From the NCBI GenBank assembly GCA_023409535.1, contig JAEYGZ010000046.1, forward strand, positions 275,760 to 339,759: a stretch of DNA of 64,000 bases, in the 5' to 3' direction. A program made the translations under genes and the position numbers. Of the stretch, positions 8,240 to 16,675 are shown piece after piece. The notes under the pieces are model-generated. The model had not been told where the DNA came from. It saw only the letters and a program-made list of their open reading frames with translations, and made no database searches. This DNA comes from Bacillota bacterium (lineage in GTDB: Bacteria > Bacillota > Clostridia > Lachnospirales > Lachnospiraceae). Positions within the stretch are counted from its first letter, which is position 1. Each line of letters opens with the position of its first letter.

Positions 8240-9235
8240 TTGTACCTTGAGATCTATCCTGACGTTGTATTTATATTGAATTTCATCGTTGATTTCATCC
8301 TGCTTGTGCTGCTGAAAGCAGTAAACAGGAAAAAAAGCAGCACCCATAGGCTGCTGTCAGCTGCAGTGATAGGCGCACTTTCTGCGGTTTGTGTTAGCCT
8401 CACACCCTGGTTCATGAACACAAAGGTGATTGCAGCAGCTGGCAGTTTCGGGCCGGTATTCGTGCAGGGGATGATGTTAATTGTGAAAGTGGGCGCCTTA
8501 CTGATGATGCTTTTTGTTTCCTTTGGAAAAATGAAAGGAATAGAGCTGCTGAAGCAGATAATTGCCTTACTGCTGCTAAGCTACATCATCGGAGGGTTGA
8601 TGAATTCCATATACTATTATACTGACATCAGGGAATATCTGCTGAATCTGGGCAATCAGCTGATATTAAGCAATCTTTCCGTATGGTTTATTATCCCGGT
8701 GACACTGGGGATATTACTTCTTGGGATTGGATTGATTGCGCTGTACCGGATTTATCAGCGTAATAGCCGTGAGACCTACGAGGTTGAGCTTTTTTTGGAA
8801 ACAGAAAGGGTAAATACGACAGGATTGTATGATACGGGAAATTGCCTGTATGATCCGATGAATCATAAGCCTGTTATGGTAGTGGAGGAAGGTATTATGG
8901 AAGCACTGATCTCCGGGGAATGGGGAATCAAGTTTCAGGCTGCCAGGGATTATCTTAGTCAAACGGAGGCAGTCAAAGCAGAAGAGGCAGCCGCCAGGGA
9001 TGAATTTACTGAGTCCGCAGACCTGGCAAACAAGTTCCTTCGCAGGGTGCGAATCATTCCGTACAGTTCTGTCGGTAAAGCCAAAGGAACGATGCTGGGA
9101 TTAATGCTGGATAAAGTATTAATTCATAAAGGAGAGGAGACCGTTTGCCGCGAGAAGGTAATTGCGGCAGTCTGTGACTGGAGGTTATCTCCCAAGGAGG
9201 AATATCATGTAATATTACATAAAGATTTTTTATAA
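8240..9235 (+). CDS. spoIIGA: Sporulation sigma-E processing peptidase SpoIIGA
   Basis: SpoIIGA is a membrane-embedded aspartic protease that removes the pro-peptide of sigma-E in the mother cell after a forespore signal. The 331-residue protein has about five membrane segments in its first half and a cytoplasmic domain with the active-site motif YDTGN (Asp198) in GLYDTGNCLYDP. The start is TTG at 8240, after GGAGGTG at 8229-8235. The gene stands directly before sigE, whose product is its substrate, the standard spoIIG operon. Confidence 0.93.
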   Translation: MYLEIYPDVVFILNFIVDFILLVLLKAVNRKKSSTHRLLSAAVIGALSAVCVSLTPWFMNTKVIAAAGSFGPVFVQGMMLIVKVGALLMMLFVSFGKMKGIELLKQIIALLLLSYIIGGLMNSIYYYTDIREYLLNLGNQLILSNLSVWFIIPVTLGILLLGIGLIALYRIYQRNSRETYEVELFLETERVNTTGLYDTGNCLYDPMNHKPVMVVEEGIMEALISGEWGIKFQAARDYLSQTEAVKAEEAAARDEFTESADLANKFLRRVRIIPYSSVGKAKGTMLGLMLDKVLIHKGEETVCREKVIAAVCDWRLSPKEEYHVILHKDFL

Positions 9236-9295
9236 TGTGTGTATTCACACACATGAATATGGCGGCAGCAAGCAAGTAATCATGGGAGGTTAGTT

Positions 9296-10036
9296 ATGCT
9301 TTTAAAGTTATCGATACACAATAAGTTCCAGTTTCGGTTGATTCCGGACATAAAAACAATCATATTCGGACATCAGGGAGAAATCCATTATATCGGAGGA
9401 GCGGAGGTACTTCCGCCGCCCCTGGATCCGGCAAGAGAAGCAGAAGTGATTAATGAACTTGGAACCGAGCGGGATGCCCAGATGAAGTCAATTCTGGTCG
9501 AACATAATCTCCGTCTTGTTGTATACATAGCCAAAAAGTTTGATAATACCGGTGTCGGAGTGGAGGATTTAATCTCCATCGGAACCATTGGGCTTATAAA
9601 GGCGATCAATACCTTTAATCCGGATAAGAATATTAAACTGGCAACCTATGCTTCACGTTGCATAGAAAATGAGATTCTCATGTATCTGAGACGCAATAAT
9701 AAGACAAAGCTTGAGGTCTCCATTGATGAGCCGCTGAATGTGGACTGGGATGGAAACGAGCTGCTCCTGTCCGATATTCTGGGGACAGAGGAAGATGTGA
9801 TTTACCGAAATATAGAAGAGGAGGTGGACCGGAAGCTCCTTCGCAAAGCTCTGTCAAAGCTTTCGGACAGAGAGCGGATCATTGTTGATCTGCGGTTTGG
9901 ATTAAACACCGACGACGGTACCGAACGGACCCAAAAGGAGGTTGCGGACCTTCTAGGAATATCACAGTCCTATATCTCCAGGCTTGAGAAAAAAATCATA
10001 AAACGGCTGAAAAAGGAAATGGTTAGATTTGAGTAG
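9296..10036 (+). CDS. sigE: RNA polymerase sporulation sigma factor sigma-E (pro-form)
   Basis: The 246-residue product is the early mother-cell sigma factor. Its N-terminus is a pro-sequence ending near EIHYIGGAEVLPPPL, which matches the region cleaved by SpoIIGA in known pro-sigma-E. Sigma region 2 follows (HNLRLVVYIAKKF, EDLISIGTIGLIKAI) and region 4 ends in an HTH (TQKEVADLLGISQSYISRLEKK). GGGAGG precedes the ATG. It lies 60 bases after spoIIGA and is probably cotranscribed with it. Confidence 0.96.
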   Translation: MLLKLSIHNKFQFRLIPDIKTIIFGHQGEIHYIGGAEVLPPPLDPAREAEVINELGTERDAQMKSILVEHNLRLVVYIAKKFDNTGVGVEDLISIGTIGLIKAINTFNPDKNIKLATYASRCIENEILMYLRRNNKTKLEVSIDEPLNVDWDGNELLLSDILGTEEDVIYRNIEEEVDRKLLRKALSKLSDRERIIVDLRFGLNTDDGTERTQKEVADLLGISQSYISRLEKKIIKRLKKEMVRFE

Positions 10037-10050
10037 GCCATAATATAATA

Positions 10051-10181
10051 TTGCCATTCGATTATCGGAACTGATTTTAAAGTTTTGATAATATTGCCAC
10101 TCGATTATCGGAACTGATTTTTAAAGTTTCGATAATATTGTCATTTGATTATCGAAACTGATTTTTAAAGTTTCGATAATA
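10051..10181 (+). repeat. Three tandem 43-44 base repeats, each a hairpin, between sigE and sigG
   Basis: Units lie at 10051-10093, 10094-10137 and 10138-10181. Each holds a 12-base stem: ATTATCGGAACT (10061-10072) with 10081-10092, the same left arm at 10104-10115 with 10125-10136, and ATTATCGAAACT (10148-10159) with AGTTTCGATAAT (10169-10180). Loops are 8-9 bases. Copy 3 pairs perfectly; the changes in copies 1 and 2 leave G-T wobbles. There is no T-run. Confidence 0.85.
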
Positions 10182-10207
10182 TGGTAATTATTTCTTCACT
10201 GCCCTTC

Positions 10208-10237
10208 GTATAAACCTGAGCCAAAAAGTGAATCATT
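10208..10237 (+). promoter_or_regulatory. Possible forespore-type promoter for sigG
   Basis: GTATA (10208-10212), a 15-base gap and GTGAATCATT (10228-10237) resemble the sigma-F/sigma-G pattern (GTATA, then a G-rich -10), with mismatches in the -10. Known sigG genes are transcribed in the forespore by sigma-F and sigma-G. An inverted repeat (GAATCATT...AATGATTC) overlaps the -10 area. Confidence 0.35.
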
Positions 10238-10271
10238 TTATAAAGAAAATGAATGATTCGGAGGATCAGAT

Positions 10272-11048
10272 ATGGCTCTTTATAAGGTTGAGATTTGCGG
10301 TGTAAATACATCTAAATTGCCATTATTAAAAAACAGTGAAAAGGATGAATTGTTTCAAAGAATTTTAAATGGGGATAAGGAAGCCAGGGAACTTTATATT
10401 AAGGGCAACTTAAGGCTGGTACTGTCCATCATTCAAAGATTCTCAGGCAGTAATGAAAATGTTGATGATTTATTCCAGATAGGATGTATCGGCCTGATGA
10501 AAGCAATCGACAATTTTGATATAACGCAGAATGTGAAGTTTTCTACCTATGCCGTGCCGATGATTATCGGTGAAATCCGCAGATATCTGAGAGATAATAA
10601 TGCAATCCGTGTCAGCAGATCCCTGAGAGATACTGCCTATAAAGCGATTTATGCCAAGGAAGCCCTGGTAAAGCGGAATGAAAAGGAACCGACCATCAAT
10701 GAGATAGCGGCAGAAATCGGCATCAGTAAGGAAGATATCGTATATGCGCTGGATGCAATTCAAAGTCCGGTATCCTTGTACGATCCTGTTTATGTAGAAG
10801 GCGGAGATGCGCTTTATATCATGGATCAGGTAAGTGACAAGAAGAATAAGGAAGAGAATTGGATAGAAGAGATTTCGTTAAAGGAAGCAATGGATAAGCT
10901 GTCTGCAAGGGAGCACAACATTATCAAGCTGCGTTTCTTTGAAGGAAAGACACAGATGGAGGTTGCCAGAGAGATAAATATCTCCCAGGCACAGGTGAGT
11001 CGGTTGGAAAAATCGGCACTGAAGAATATGCGCAATTATCTTTTATAA
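10272..11048 (+). CDS. sigG: RNA polymerase sporulation sigma factor sigma-G
   Basis: The 258-residue protein is the late forespore sigma factor. The N-terminus MALYKVEICGVNTSKLPLL is characteristic of sigma-G. Region 2 is seen in GNLRLVLSIIQRF and DDLFQIGCIGLMKAIDNFD, region 3 in IRVSRSLRDTAYKA, and region 4 ends with the HTH MEVAREINISQAQVSRLEK. TTCGGAGG precedes the ATG. It follows sigE after a 235-base spacer with its own hairpins and possibly its own promoter. Confidence 0.96.
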   Translation: MALYKVEICGVNTSKLPLLKNSEKDELFQRILNGDKEARELYIKGNLRLVLSIIQRFSGSNENVDDLFQIGCIGLMKAIDNFDITQNVKFSTYAVPMIIGEIRRYLRDNNAIRVSRSLRDTAYKAIYAKEALVKRNEKEPTINEIAAEIGISKEDIVYALDAIQSPVSLYDPVYVEGGDALYIMDQVSDKKNKEENWIEEISLKEAMDKLSAREHNIIKLRFFEGKTQMEVAREINISQAQVSRLEKSALKNMRNYLL

Positions 11049-11407
11049 AACAGGCCATTCGTAATCATTTCATCGGATGATGATTTATCATAGGATGATT
11101 TATCGATAATCATCAGGATAATCATCAGGTTGAATTGATTCATATAGAGAGCATGATAGGGCATACATCCGGTTTGCGATGTTTGCCCTATTGTGGTTTA
11201 CGTATGAAACGGCTCAAATTGATTGCACTTGTATTTTTGCAATAATAGTATCATATATATATATTTCCTACTTTTTGGTGTATAATTTGGTAGTTATACT
11301 AATTGAAAATGTTATATAAATATGGTAGCTTTAATGACATAGGTATATAAAGATTTAAATCGTTTTTTGTGAATATACTTAAGATAAAACCGGGGGATGA
11401 AACATTT
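11049..11407. other. Spacer between sigG and the sensor kinase
   Basis: About 360 bases without a supported gene. It contains clustered GGATGAT/ATCATC repeats (about 11070-11130), a strong hairpin at 11156-11191, and a TATAAT at 11281-11286 with no good -35, which could mean an activator-dependent promoter. A 13-codon frame (ATG near 11204) has no ribosome-binding site; no AgrD-like peptide gene was found. Confidence 0.6.
11156..11191 (+). terminator. Hairpin after sigG, possible terminator without T-run
   Basis: ATAGGGCATACATC (11156-11169) pairs with GATGTTTGCCCTAT (11178-11191) with one mismatch and an eight-base loop. The following bases (TGTGG) are not a T-run, so it may protect the sigG message rather than terminate transcription. 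Confidence 0.35.
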
Positions 11408-12721
11408 ATGGATATAATCCTGCAAATAATTAATCGGCCACAGGAAATTATGGAAGCAATTATATGGTACCGTATCATGACGGCGATGCTGGACAGGAAG
11501 TATAAACAGAGGTATTATATCCTTGCAGCAATTCTTATGTATATTCTGAATGTTATGAAGACTGTAATTTTCTCATTTCCCGCAATGACGCACCTATCTC
11601 TGATCGGAACAATTGTCCTGTTGATTTATACACTGATTGCCGGCATTTTACTTTTTTCCAACACCTTTTTTGAAAAGTTCATTTGGTGGGGGATTTATTA
11701 TTTTGGTATCATTATTATGGAGCTGCTTGCCGTAATCATCATCCCTGCGGTATCCGGTATTTCCCTGCGGGACATTCAGACAGATACTGCAGTTTATCAT
11801 TTGGTATGGGTAACCACCAAAATAGTTACGCTGTTGGCATTTGAACTGTTTATCAGCTTCAGAAAAGGCAAGCTGCAGATCAACACCCGTTTTTATAAGA
11901 ATCTCTGGATATTAATAACGTTTAATCTTCTGTTGATATTGGGCTGCGTTGCCTTATATTTCAACCTGCATAATCCCGGGATTAACCTGGAGGAGCTTGT
12001 CAGGATATTTTATCTGGTAGTGCTGGCAACGATGATTGTGTCTTTGGTGCTGGTATTTCGGATTGAGTACGATTCCCGGAAAGAGATGAAGAACAGGTTA
12101 CAGCTGCAGCAGATGGAGCTGGAATTAGAGCAGCATAAGGAAATCATGAAGGTGACAAACAATCTTCGAAAGCTGCGTCATGACATGAATAACCATATCG
12201 GATTAATTCATGAACTCATTCATGCGAACCGGTATGATGAACTAAGAATGTATATCACCCAGTTATATGGTGATGTGAAAGAAGCCAATGAACTTGTAAT
12301 ATCCGATAACAATACACTCTCAATGCTATTAAATGCCAAGAAAAATAAGGCAAAAGAACAGAATATTGATTTTCAGAATTTCCTGGGTGCATCCCTTGCA
12401 GGGGTGCAGGATAAGGATTTATGTACACTTCTGGGCAATATTCTTGATAACGCTATTGAGGCTGCAGGACAGGCCTTAGATAGAAAATATATTGATTTTT
12501 CTTTACAAAAGACGCAGGATGGGAGTGTGATAACATGTGTTAATTCCTTTGGTGTAAAGCCAGTGGTGAAAAGAGGCAGGTTCGTATCCGCCAAAAAGAA
12601 TGCTCATGTTCATGGAATTGGTACTGAGAACATCAGAGATATCGTAGTAAAATATCAGGGTGAGGTTCAATTTGACTATGACGATGAGGCATTTCAGGTA
12701 CGAATTGTACTGCCGTTATAA
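11408..12721 (+). CDS. AgrC-like GHKL sensor histidine kinase
   Basis: The 437-residue protein has about six membrane segments in its N-terminal half, a coiled stretch (LQLQQMELELEQHKEIM) and a GHKL kinase domain: the histidine box LRHDMNNHIGLI, the N-box NILDNAIEAAG and a G-box in HGIGTENI. This architecture is typical of AgrC-type peptide sensors that pair with LytTR regulators. The frame is open from a GTG at 11369, but GGGGG at 11392-11396 supports the ATG at 11408. The response regulator follows 39 bases later. The ligand is unknown and no agrB or agrD is present in the window. Confidence 0.85.
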   Translation: MDIILQIINRPQEIMEAIIWYRIMTAMLDRKYKQRYYILAAILMYILNVMKTVIFSFPAMTHLSLIGTIVLLIYTLIAGILLFSNTFFEKFIWWGIYYFGIIIMELLAVIIIPAVSGISLRDIQTDTAVYHLVWVTTKIVTLLAFELFISFRKGKLQINTRFYKNLWILITFNLLLILGCVALYFNLHNPGINLEELVRIFYLVVLATMIVSLVLVFRIEYDSRKEMKNRLQLQQMELELEQHKEIMKVTNNLRKLRHDMNNHIGLIHELIHANRYDELRMYITQLYGDVKEANELVISDNNTLSMLLNAKKNKAKEQNIDFQNFLGASLAGVQDKDLCTLLGNILDNAIEAAGQALDRKYIDFSLQKTQDGSVITCVNSFGVKPVVKRGRFVSAKKNAHVHGIGTENIRDIVVKYQGEVQFDYDDEAFQVRIVLPL

Positions 12722-12760
12722 ACTTACACAAAAGATAAACATCAAAGAAGGGGATTATTC

Positions 12761-13480
12761 ATGAAACTTAATATTGCTGTATGTGATGACGAGGCGATTG
12801 CGCTGAAAATTAATTGTACTTATGTCGAAGAGCTGGCGAAGAAATACAGAGTAGATGCCAATATTATTGGCTTTTCTACCGGCAAAGCAGTGATGGAGTT
12901 TCTGGATAATAATTATATTGATATAGCTTTTCTGGATATAGACTTAAAGGGGATGAACGGAATACAGCTGGCATCCGTTTTACAGAAGAAGAATTCCAAG
13001 GCTATAACAATATTTATTACCGGTCATAGGGAATTTGCATATGATGCCTTCATGGTGGAGGCTTTCAGTTTTTTAATGAAACCTATTGATCCGGAGAGAA
13101 TGGAACGTATCTTTAAAAAGGCAATGATGCAAATTAATTATATGAGTAACCGTAAGCTTCGGACTCCGCTGATTATTACGGAGGATAATATTAAGAAGAA
13201 ACTCAATCAGAGTTTAATTATTTTCATAGAGCGGGAGGATGCACAAAGCATTATTGTTACTAAGACGTCCAGGCACTATGTTTATGAAACGATTACTTCA
13301 TTAATTGGGCGGTTAGAGGTGAATTTTCTGCGGATCAACCAGAGTGCTATCGTGAATCTCACAGAAGTAGCCTCTCTGCAGCAGAATCAAATAATAATGA
13401 AGAGTGGTGAAACCTTTACCATCGGGCGTACCTATCATAAGGAGGTAAAGAGGAGATACCTGGATTTTCCCCAGGGGTAA
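12761..13480 (+). CDS. LytTR-family response regulator (AgrA-like)
   Basis: The 239-residue protein begins with a receiver domain (acidic pair in VCDDEAIAL; likely phosphorylated aspartate in FLDIDLKGMNG; the lysine in FLMKPIDP) and ends with a LytTR DNA-binding domain (SIIVTKTSRHYVYE, FLRINQSAIVNL, TIGRTYHKEVKRRY). It is the obvious partner of the adjacent AgrC-like kinase. LytTR regulators typically control exported peptides, bacteriocins or virulence functions; the targets here are not evident. AGAAGGGG precedes the ATG. Confidence 0.88.
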   Translation: MKLNIAVCDDEAIALKINCTYVEELAKKYRVDANIIGFSTGKAVMEFLDNNYIDIAFLDIDLKGMNGIQLASVLQKKNSKAITIFITGHREFAYDAFMVEAFSFLMKPIDPERMERIFKKAMMQINYMSNRKLRTPLIITEDNIKKKLNQSLIIFIEREDAQSIIVTKTSRHYVYETITSLIGRLEVNFLRINQSAIVNLTEVASLQQNQIIMKSGETFTIGRTYHKEVKRRYLDFPQG

Positions 13481-13634
13481 TCGACATAATCACAGCTATA
13501 TTTAGAGTAGGGTAATTATATCCAAGATAAATGCAGAATAATGATGAATAAATGCAGAATTATAAGAAACGAAAAGCATTGGTTTGTGAAAAATGCTAAA
13601 TAAATAGAAAAATGTATCATTTGGTCAGGAGTTG

Positions 13635-13663
13635 TTGAAAAAATAACAATCTTTTTGTACTAT
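13635..13663 (+). promoter_or_regulatory. Sigma-A-type promoter of the candidate RNA
   Basis: TTGAAA (13635-13640), a 17-base spacer and TACTAT (13658-13663) make a good vegetative promoter. It would start transcription near 13670, just before the structured region and 180 bases before the nitroreductase. Confidence 0.55.
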
Positions 13664-13670
13664 ATTGTTG

Positions 13671-13795
13671 GAAAAGTATATATGAGAGGCCTCTGGCTCC
13701 TGACTATATATCGGTTGTGTAGGGGAATATACAACATTAACGGTTAGCATAGATTCTACTGGGCAAGCAGTAGAATCTATGCTAAATTGTTTATA
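13671..13795 (+). ncRNA. Candidate structured small RNA or leader before the nitroreductase
   Basis: Three stem-loops lie in a row behind a good promoter: an AT-rich stem TATATA (13677-13682) with 13705-13710 enclosing AGAGGCCTCT; GTTGTGT (13714-13720) with ATACAAC (13729-13735) around an AGGGGAAT loop; and a perfect 17-base stem TTAGCATAGATTCTACT (13744-13760) with 13769-13785, followed by ATTGTTTAT. The last stem could be a weak terminator, making this either an independent RNA of about 120 bases or an attenuating leader of the gene at 13851. It did not match any riboswitch consensus I could recall. Confidence 0.45.
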
Positions 13796-13850
13796 CAGGT
13801 GAGTTTACATACGAATTCACAATAAAGATCAATTCCTGAAGGAGGGGTTT

Positions 13851-14579
13851 ATGATGAATGAAGTGATGAATCAGCTAAAGAAAAGAAAGTCTGTCAGGGT
13901 TTATGAAGACAAAAGGATACCTGATGAGGTGAAGCAGGAGATAATCAGTTCTGCTTTTGAAGCACCAACTGCCGGGTCGATGATGCTTTATAGTATTCTG
14001 GATATTACGGATGAAGAGTTAAAGGCGAAGCTGGCCGTAACCTGTGATCATCAGCCGTTTATCGCCAAAGCACCGCTGGTGCTGATTTTTCTGGCGGATT
14101 ATCAAAGATGGTATGACGGATTTTACGCCGAAGGCTGTAATCCAAGGAAGCCCGGTGAAGGAGACCTTTTAATGGCCTGCGCCGATGCAATTATTGCAGC
14201 ACAGAATACTGTGGTGGCTGCCGAGTCTTATGGTGTGGGTTCCTGTTATATTGGGGATATTATAGAAAATTGTGAGACAGTGCGGGAGCTGCTTAATCTT
14301 CCGGATTATGCCGTACCTGCAGCTATGCTGGTATACGGCTATCCGACCCGGGGGCAGCTTGAGCGTAAGAAGAATCCCCGGTTTGATAAGGAGTATATTG
14401 TGTTTGAGAATTGTTACCGGCGGCTGAACAAGGAAGAGCAGGAAGAGATGCATCACAGGCGGGACGCTGTGAAGGACCCGGCAGAGAGTATCCGTGCCAT
14501 CTGCAATCGAAAATACATGTCTGATTTTTCGATTGAAATGAGCCGCTCTGCCGGGATCTATCTTGAGAAATTCAGGTAG
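13851..14579 (+). CDS. Nitroreductase-family protein
   Basis: The 242-residue protein has the nitroreductase fold signatures: an N-terminal LKKRKSVRVYEDKRIPDEV, the FMN-contact segment EAPTAGSM, the region ADAIIAAQNTVVAAESYGVGSCYIGD, and PAAMLVYGYPT near the C-terminal part. Such enzymes bind FMN and reduce nitro groups, quinones or other electron acceptors with NAD(P)H; the substrate cannot be told. AGGAGGGG precedes two adjacent ATGs (13851 and 13854). Its last eight bases overlap the end of the sugar kinase gene on the other strand. Confidence 0.85.
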   Translation: MMNEVMNQLKKRKSVRVYEDKRIPDEVKQEIISSAFEAPTAGSMMLYSILDITDEELKAKLAVTCDHQPFIAKAPLVLIFLADYQRWYDGFYAEGCNPRKPGEGDLLMACADAIIAAQNTVVAAESYGVGSCYIGDIIENCETVRELLNLPDYAVPAAMLVYGYPTRGQLERKKNPRFDKEYIVFENCYRRLNKEEQEEMHHRRDAVKDPAESIRAICNRKYMSDFSIEMSRSAGIYLEKFR

Positions 14580-15456
14580 AAACAGTTCGCTCCAACTCCA
14601 GCTTCGCCAGCTGAATGCAGCCCATAATTCCCTGATTATCGTTTAAGGAAGCCGGTACAATATAATTTTCCATATCCTCAAGCTGGGACACCCTGACATA
14701 ACCGTTCAGTAATTCTGCTACCTTCCTTCGAATAAGAGGGAAGAGCTGTTCCTGGTGCATAACGCCTCCGCCCAGCACAATCCTATGAGGGGATAAGGTA
14801 AGAATATAGTTCACAAGACCCTGTGCAATATAGTAAGCTTCCAGCTCCCATACCTCACTCCGGTCCTTCAGCTCGTAAGCCTTTTTACCCCAGCGCTTCT
14901 CGATAGAGGGACCGGAGGCCAATCCTTCCAGACAATTCGGATGATAAGGACAAACACCGGTGAATTGGTCTTCGGGATGCTTGTTCAGCAGAATATGACC
15001 GCCTTCCGGATGAAGCATACCATGGAGCAGGGAACCGTTTAGGTAGACGCCGACGCCGACACCGGTACCGATGGTAATATAAATTCCTGAAGTTAATCCC
15101 TTTATGCTGCCCCAGGTAGCTTCTCCCAACGCAGATGCATTGACATCCGTATCAAAACCGATGGGAACATTCAACCTCCGCCCAATATTGCCGACGAGAT
15201 TATAGTTAGCCCAGGCAAGCTTCGGCGTGGAGGTAATAGATCCATACGTTTTTGAATCCCTGTTCAGATCGATGGGGCCAAAGGAACCGATGCCCAGTGC
15301 CTGTATACCCTTTCCCTGAAAATAATCGATAATCTGTGCAACAGTAATTTCCGGTGTTTCGGTGGGAATTGAGTGTTGCTCCATAATTTCACCATGCTCA
15401 TTTCCAATGGCAAGTACCATCTTCGTACCGCCGGCTTCAAGTGCTCCGAATAACAT
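14572..15456 (-). CDS. ROK-family sugar kinase, probably fructokinase
   Basis: The 294-residue protein opens with the ATP-binding motif GALEAGGTKMV and has the ROK features IGTGVGVGVYLNG and HPEGGHILL, followed by a zinc-site segment GVCPYHPNCLEGLASGP in which one histidine and two cysteines are visible. This arrangement is typical of the Bacillus-type fructokinase branch (fructose to fructose-6-phosphate), although other hexoses are possible. It stands alone on the minus strand with GGAGGAGAAC upstream. No sugar transporter or sucrose hydrolase lies next to it. Confidence 0.85.
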   Translation of the reverse strand: MLFGALEAGGTKMVLAIGNEHGEIMEQHSIPTETPEITVAQIIDYFQGKGIQALGIGSFGPIDLNRDSKTYGSITSTPKLAWANYNLVGNIGRRLNVPIGFDTDVNASALGEATWGSIKGLTSGIYITIGTGVGVGVYLNGSLLHGMLHPEGGHILLNKHPEDQFTGVCPYHPNCLEGLASGPSIEKRWGKKAYELKDRSEVWELEAYYIAQGLVNYILTLSPHRIVLGGGVMHQEQLFPLIRRKVAELLNGYVRVSQLEDMENYIVPASLNDNQGIMGCIQLAKLELERTVST

Positions 15457-15562
15457 TTACAAGTTCTCCTCCAGGTTCATATTTTTCCTAAGTTCTTTTT
15501 TAACCTATTGTAAACGATAATACGCAAAAAAGATAGTAAAACTTCATAGCCGCAAAGCAAAA

Positions 15563-16375
15563 TTATTCCTCTATAAATTTCATAAGTGCATCATTGAATT
15601 TATCCCGCTCTTCATAAAACATTGCGTGACCGCTGTTTTCAAAAGGAATCAGAGTAGCGTTACGAATCATTCTTTTTTGGATTTCACCAAGGACATAGTA
15701 TACCACCGCATCATGGATACCGTGCATGATTAAGGTTGGAACAAAAATCTGTCCCAGATCAGCAAAATTATTATCATCAATCCAATTCTGTTGTACAGCT
15801 GCAGTTGACCAGCCGGCTGCCTGTAAGCCTATCTGGAAAAACCAGTCCAAAATTCCGGAGCCTATATTCTGAAAGAAAAAGTTGTTTCCGAAGTCCTGCA
15901 GCATTTTTGGACGGTCATTCAAGCCGGCTTGTATCATGCTTTGCACAGCCTCTTTTGTTTGTCCGTAGGGAAAATCCGGGCGCCTGATCAGACTGGGGAC
16001 AGCTGCGGCACACAGCACCAATTTATCCACGCCATACCCACGGTGTCTTGACATATAGCGGCAAGCAATCGCCCCTCCGTTGGAATGCCCTAATAAGGTA
16101 ATGTTATTCAGCCCCAGAGCATCTACCACTGCCCTGACATCATCCGATGCCCTGTCAAAGCCATAGCCTGTCAGCGGTCTGTCGGATTTTCCGAAGCCGC
16201 GCTGGTCAATTCCCACGCACCGGTACCCTCTTGGAGCAAGCTGTGTAAATTGATATTCAAATAAATCGTGGCTTCCCGGCCATCCATGGAGAAAGACAAT
16301 CGTTTTGTCACCTCTCGGGTTTAAATCCTCCACATAGATATTTACATTGGGTTCTACATTCACATAATATCCCAT
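15563..16375 (-). CDS. Alpha/beta hydrolase
   Basis: The 270-residue protein is a standard alpha/beta hydrolase: HGWPG (residues 30-34, oxyanion hole), GHSNGG with nucleophile Ser98, a probable acidic residue in HGIHDAVV, and a C-terminal histidine in SGHAMFYE. DQRGFGKSDRP resembles peroxidase-like and epoxide-hydrolase-like members. No signal peptide is seen, so it is probably cytoplasmic. GGAGG lies upstream on the minus strand. The substrate is unknown; it may be cotranscribed with the sugar kinase, 106 bases further along the same strand. Confidence 0.85.
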   Translation of the reverse strand: MGYYVNVEPNVNIYVEDLNPRGDKTIVFLHGWPGSHDLFEYQFTQLAPRGYRCVGIDQRGFGKSDRPLTGYGFDRASDDVRAVVDALGLNNITLLGHSNGGAIACRYMSRHRGYGVDKLVLCAAAVPSLIRRPDFPYGQTKEAVQSMIQAGLNDRPKMLQDFGNNFFFQNIGSGILDWFFQIGLQAAGWSTAAVQQNWIDDNNFADLGQIFVPTLIMHGIHDAVVYYVLGEIQKRMIRNATLIPFENSGHAMFYEERDKFNDALMKFIEE

Positions 16376-16675
16376 TTATTTCCTCCAAATAATATTTTTC
16401 ACTTTATTGTATTCAGTTCACGGTTAACCCGTTCTCCGTATTTATGATATGTTTTGGCTGGATGTATGGTACGGCTTGCCGCTTGCCAAAGCGGATATTC
16501 AGGGAACGGTTTGAGGATGCAAAGGAGCTGGCAGATTGGCTGATGATCCGCAGCCTTAGAGATACACTGAACAGCAGGGCGAAATAAGAAACAATAAAAG
16601 TATTTGAAAAAGATGATTTCGAAGGGGCAGCCGCATACATTATATCAAAGAGCTTAAGGATTCAGAGGACATTCC
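16376..16675. other. 300-base stretch with decayed coding traces
   Basis: No intact gene is supported. It contains the reading-frame remnant at 16444-16587 and a second protein-like stretch in another phase (about 16588-16680, reading TIKVFEKDDFEGAAAYI). Neither has a ribosome-binding site. This looks like the eroded end of one or two former genes. Confidence 0.45.
16444..16587 (+). pseudogene. Possible gene remnant (47 codons)
   Basis: The frame from ATG 16444 to TAA 16585-16587 encodes a peptide ending RFEDAKELADWLMIRSL plus a short basic tail. Its composition looks like a real protein C-terminus, but there is no Shine-Dalgarno sequence and no recognisable domain. I read it as a leftover of a deleted gene; a chance frame cannot be excluded. 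Confidence 0.3.

Larger units (their letters stand above)
13481..13850. other. Spacer between the response regulator and the nitroreductase
   Basis: This 370-base gap holds short direct repeats (AAATGCAGAAT twice, near 13530 and 13550) and a candidate small RNA or leader with its own promoter (13635-13795, annotated separately). A 19-codon frame near 13541 lacks a ribosome-binding site and was not called. Confidence 0.6.

Noticed and set aside
10051..10181. Tandem repeats considered as a CRISPR array
   Set aside because: Units are directly adjacent with no variable spacers, and no cas gene is near.
11204..11245. Thirteen-codon frame before the AgrC-like kinase as a signal peptide gene
   Set aside because: No ribosome-binding site, and far too short compared with AgrD-type precursors.
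13541..13600. Nineteen-codon frame after the response regulator as a peptide gene
   Set aside because: No Shine-Dalgarno sequence and no hydrophobic or leader-like features.
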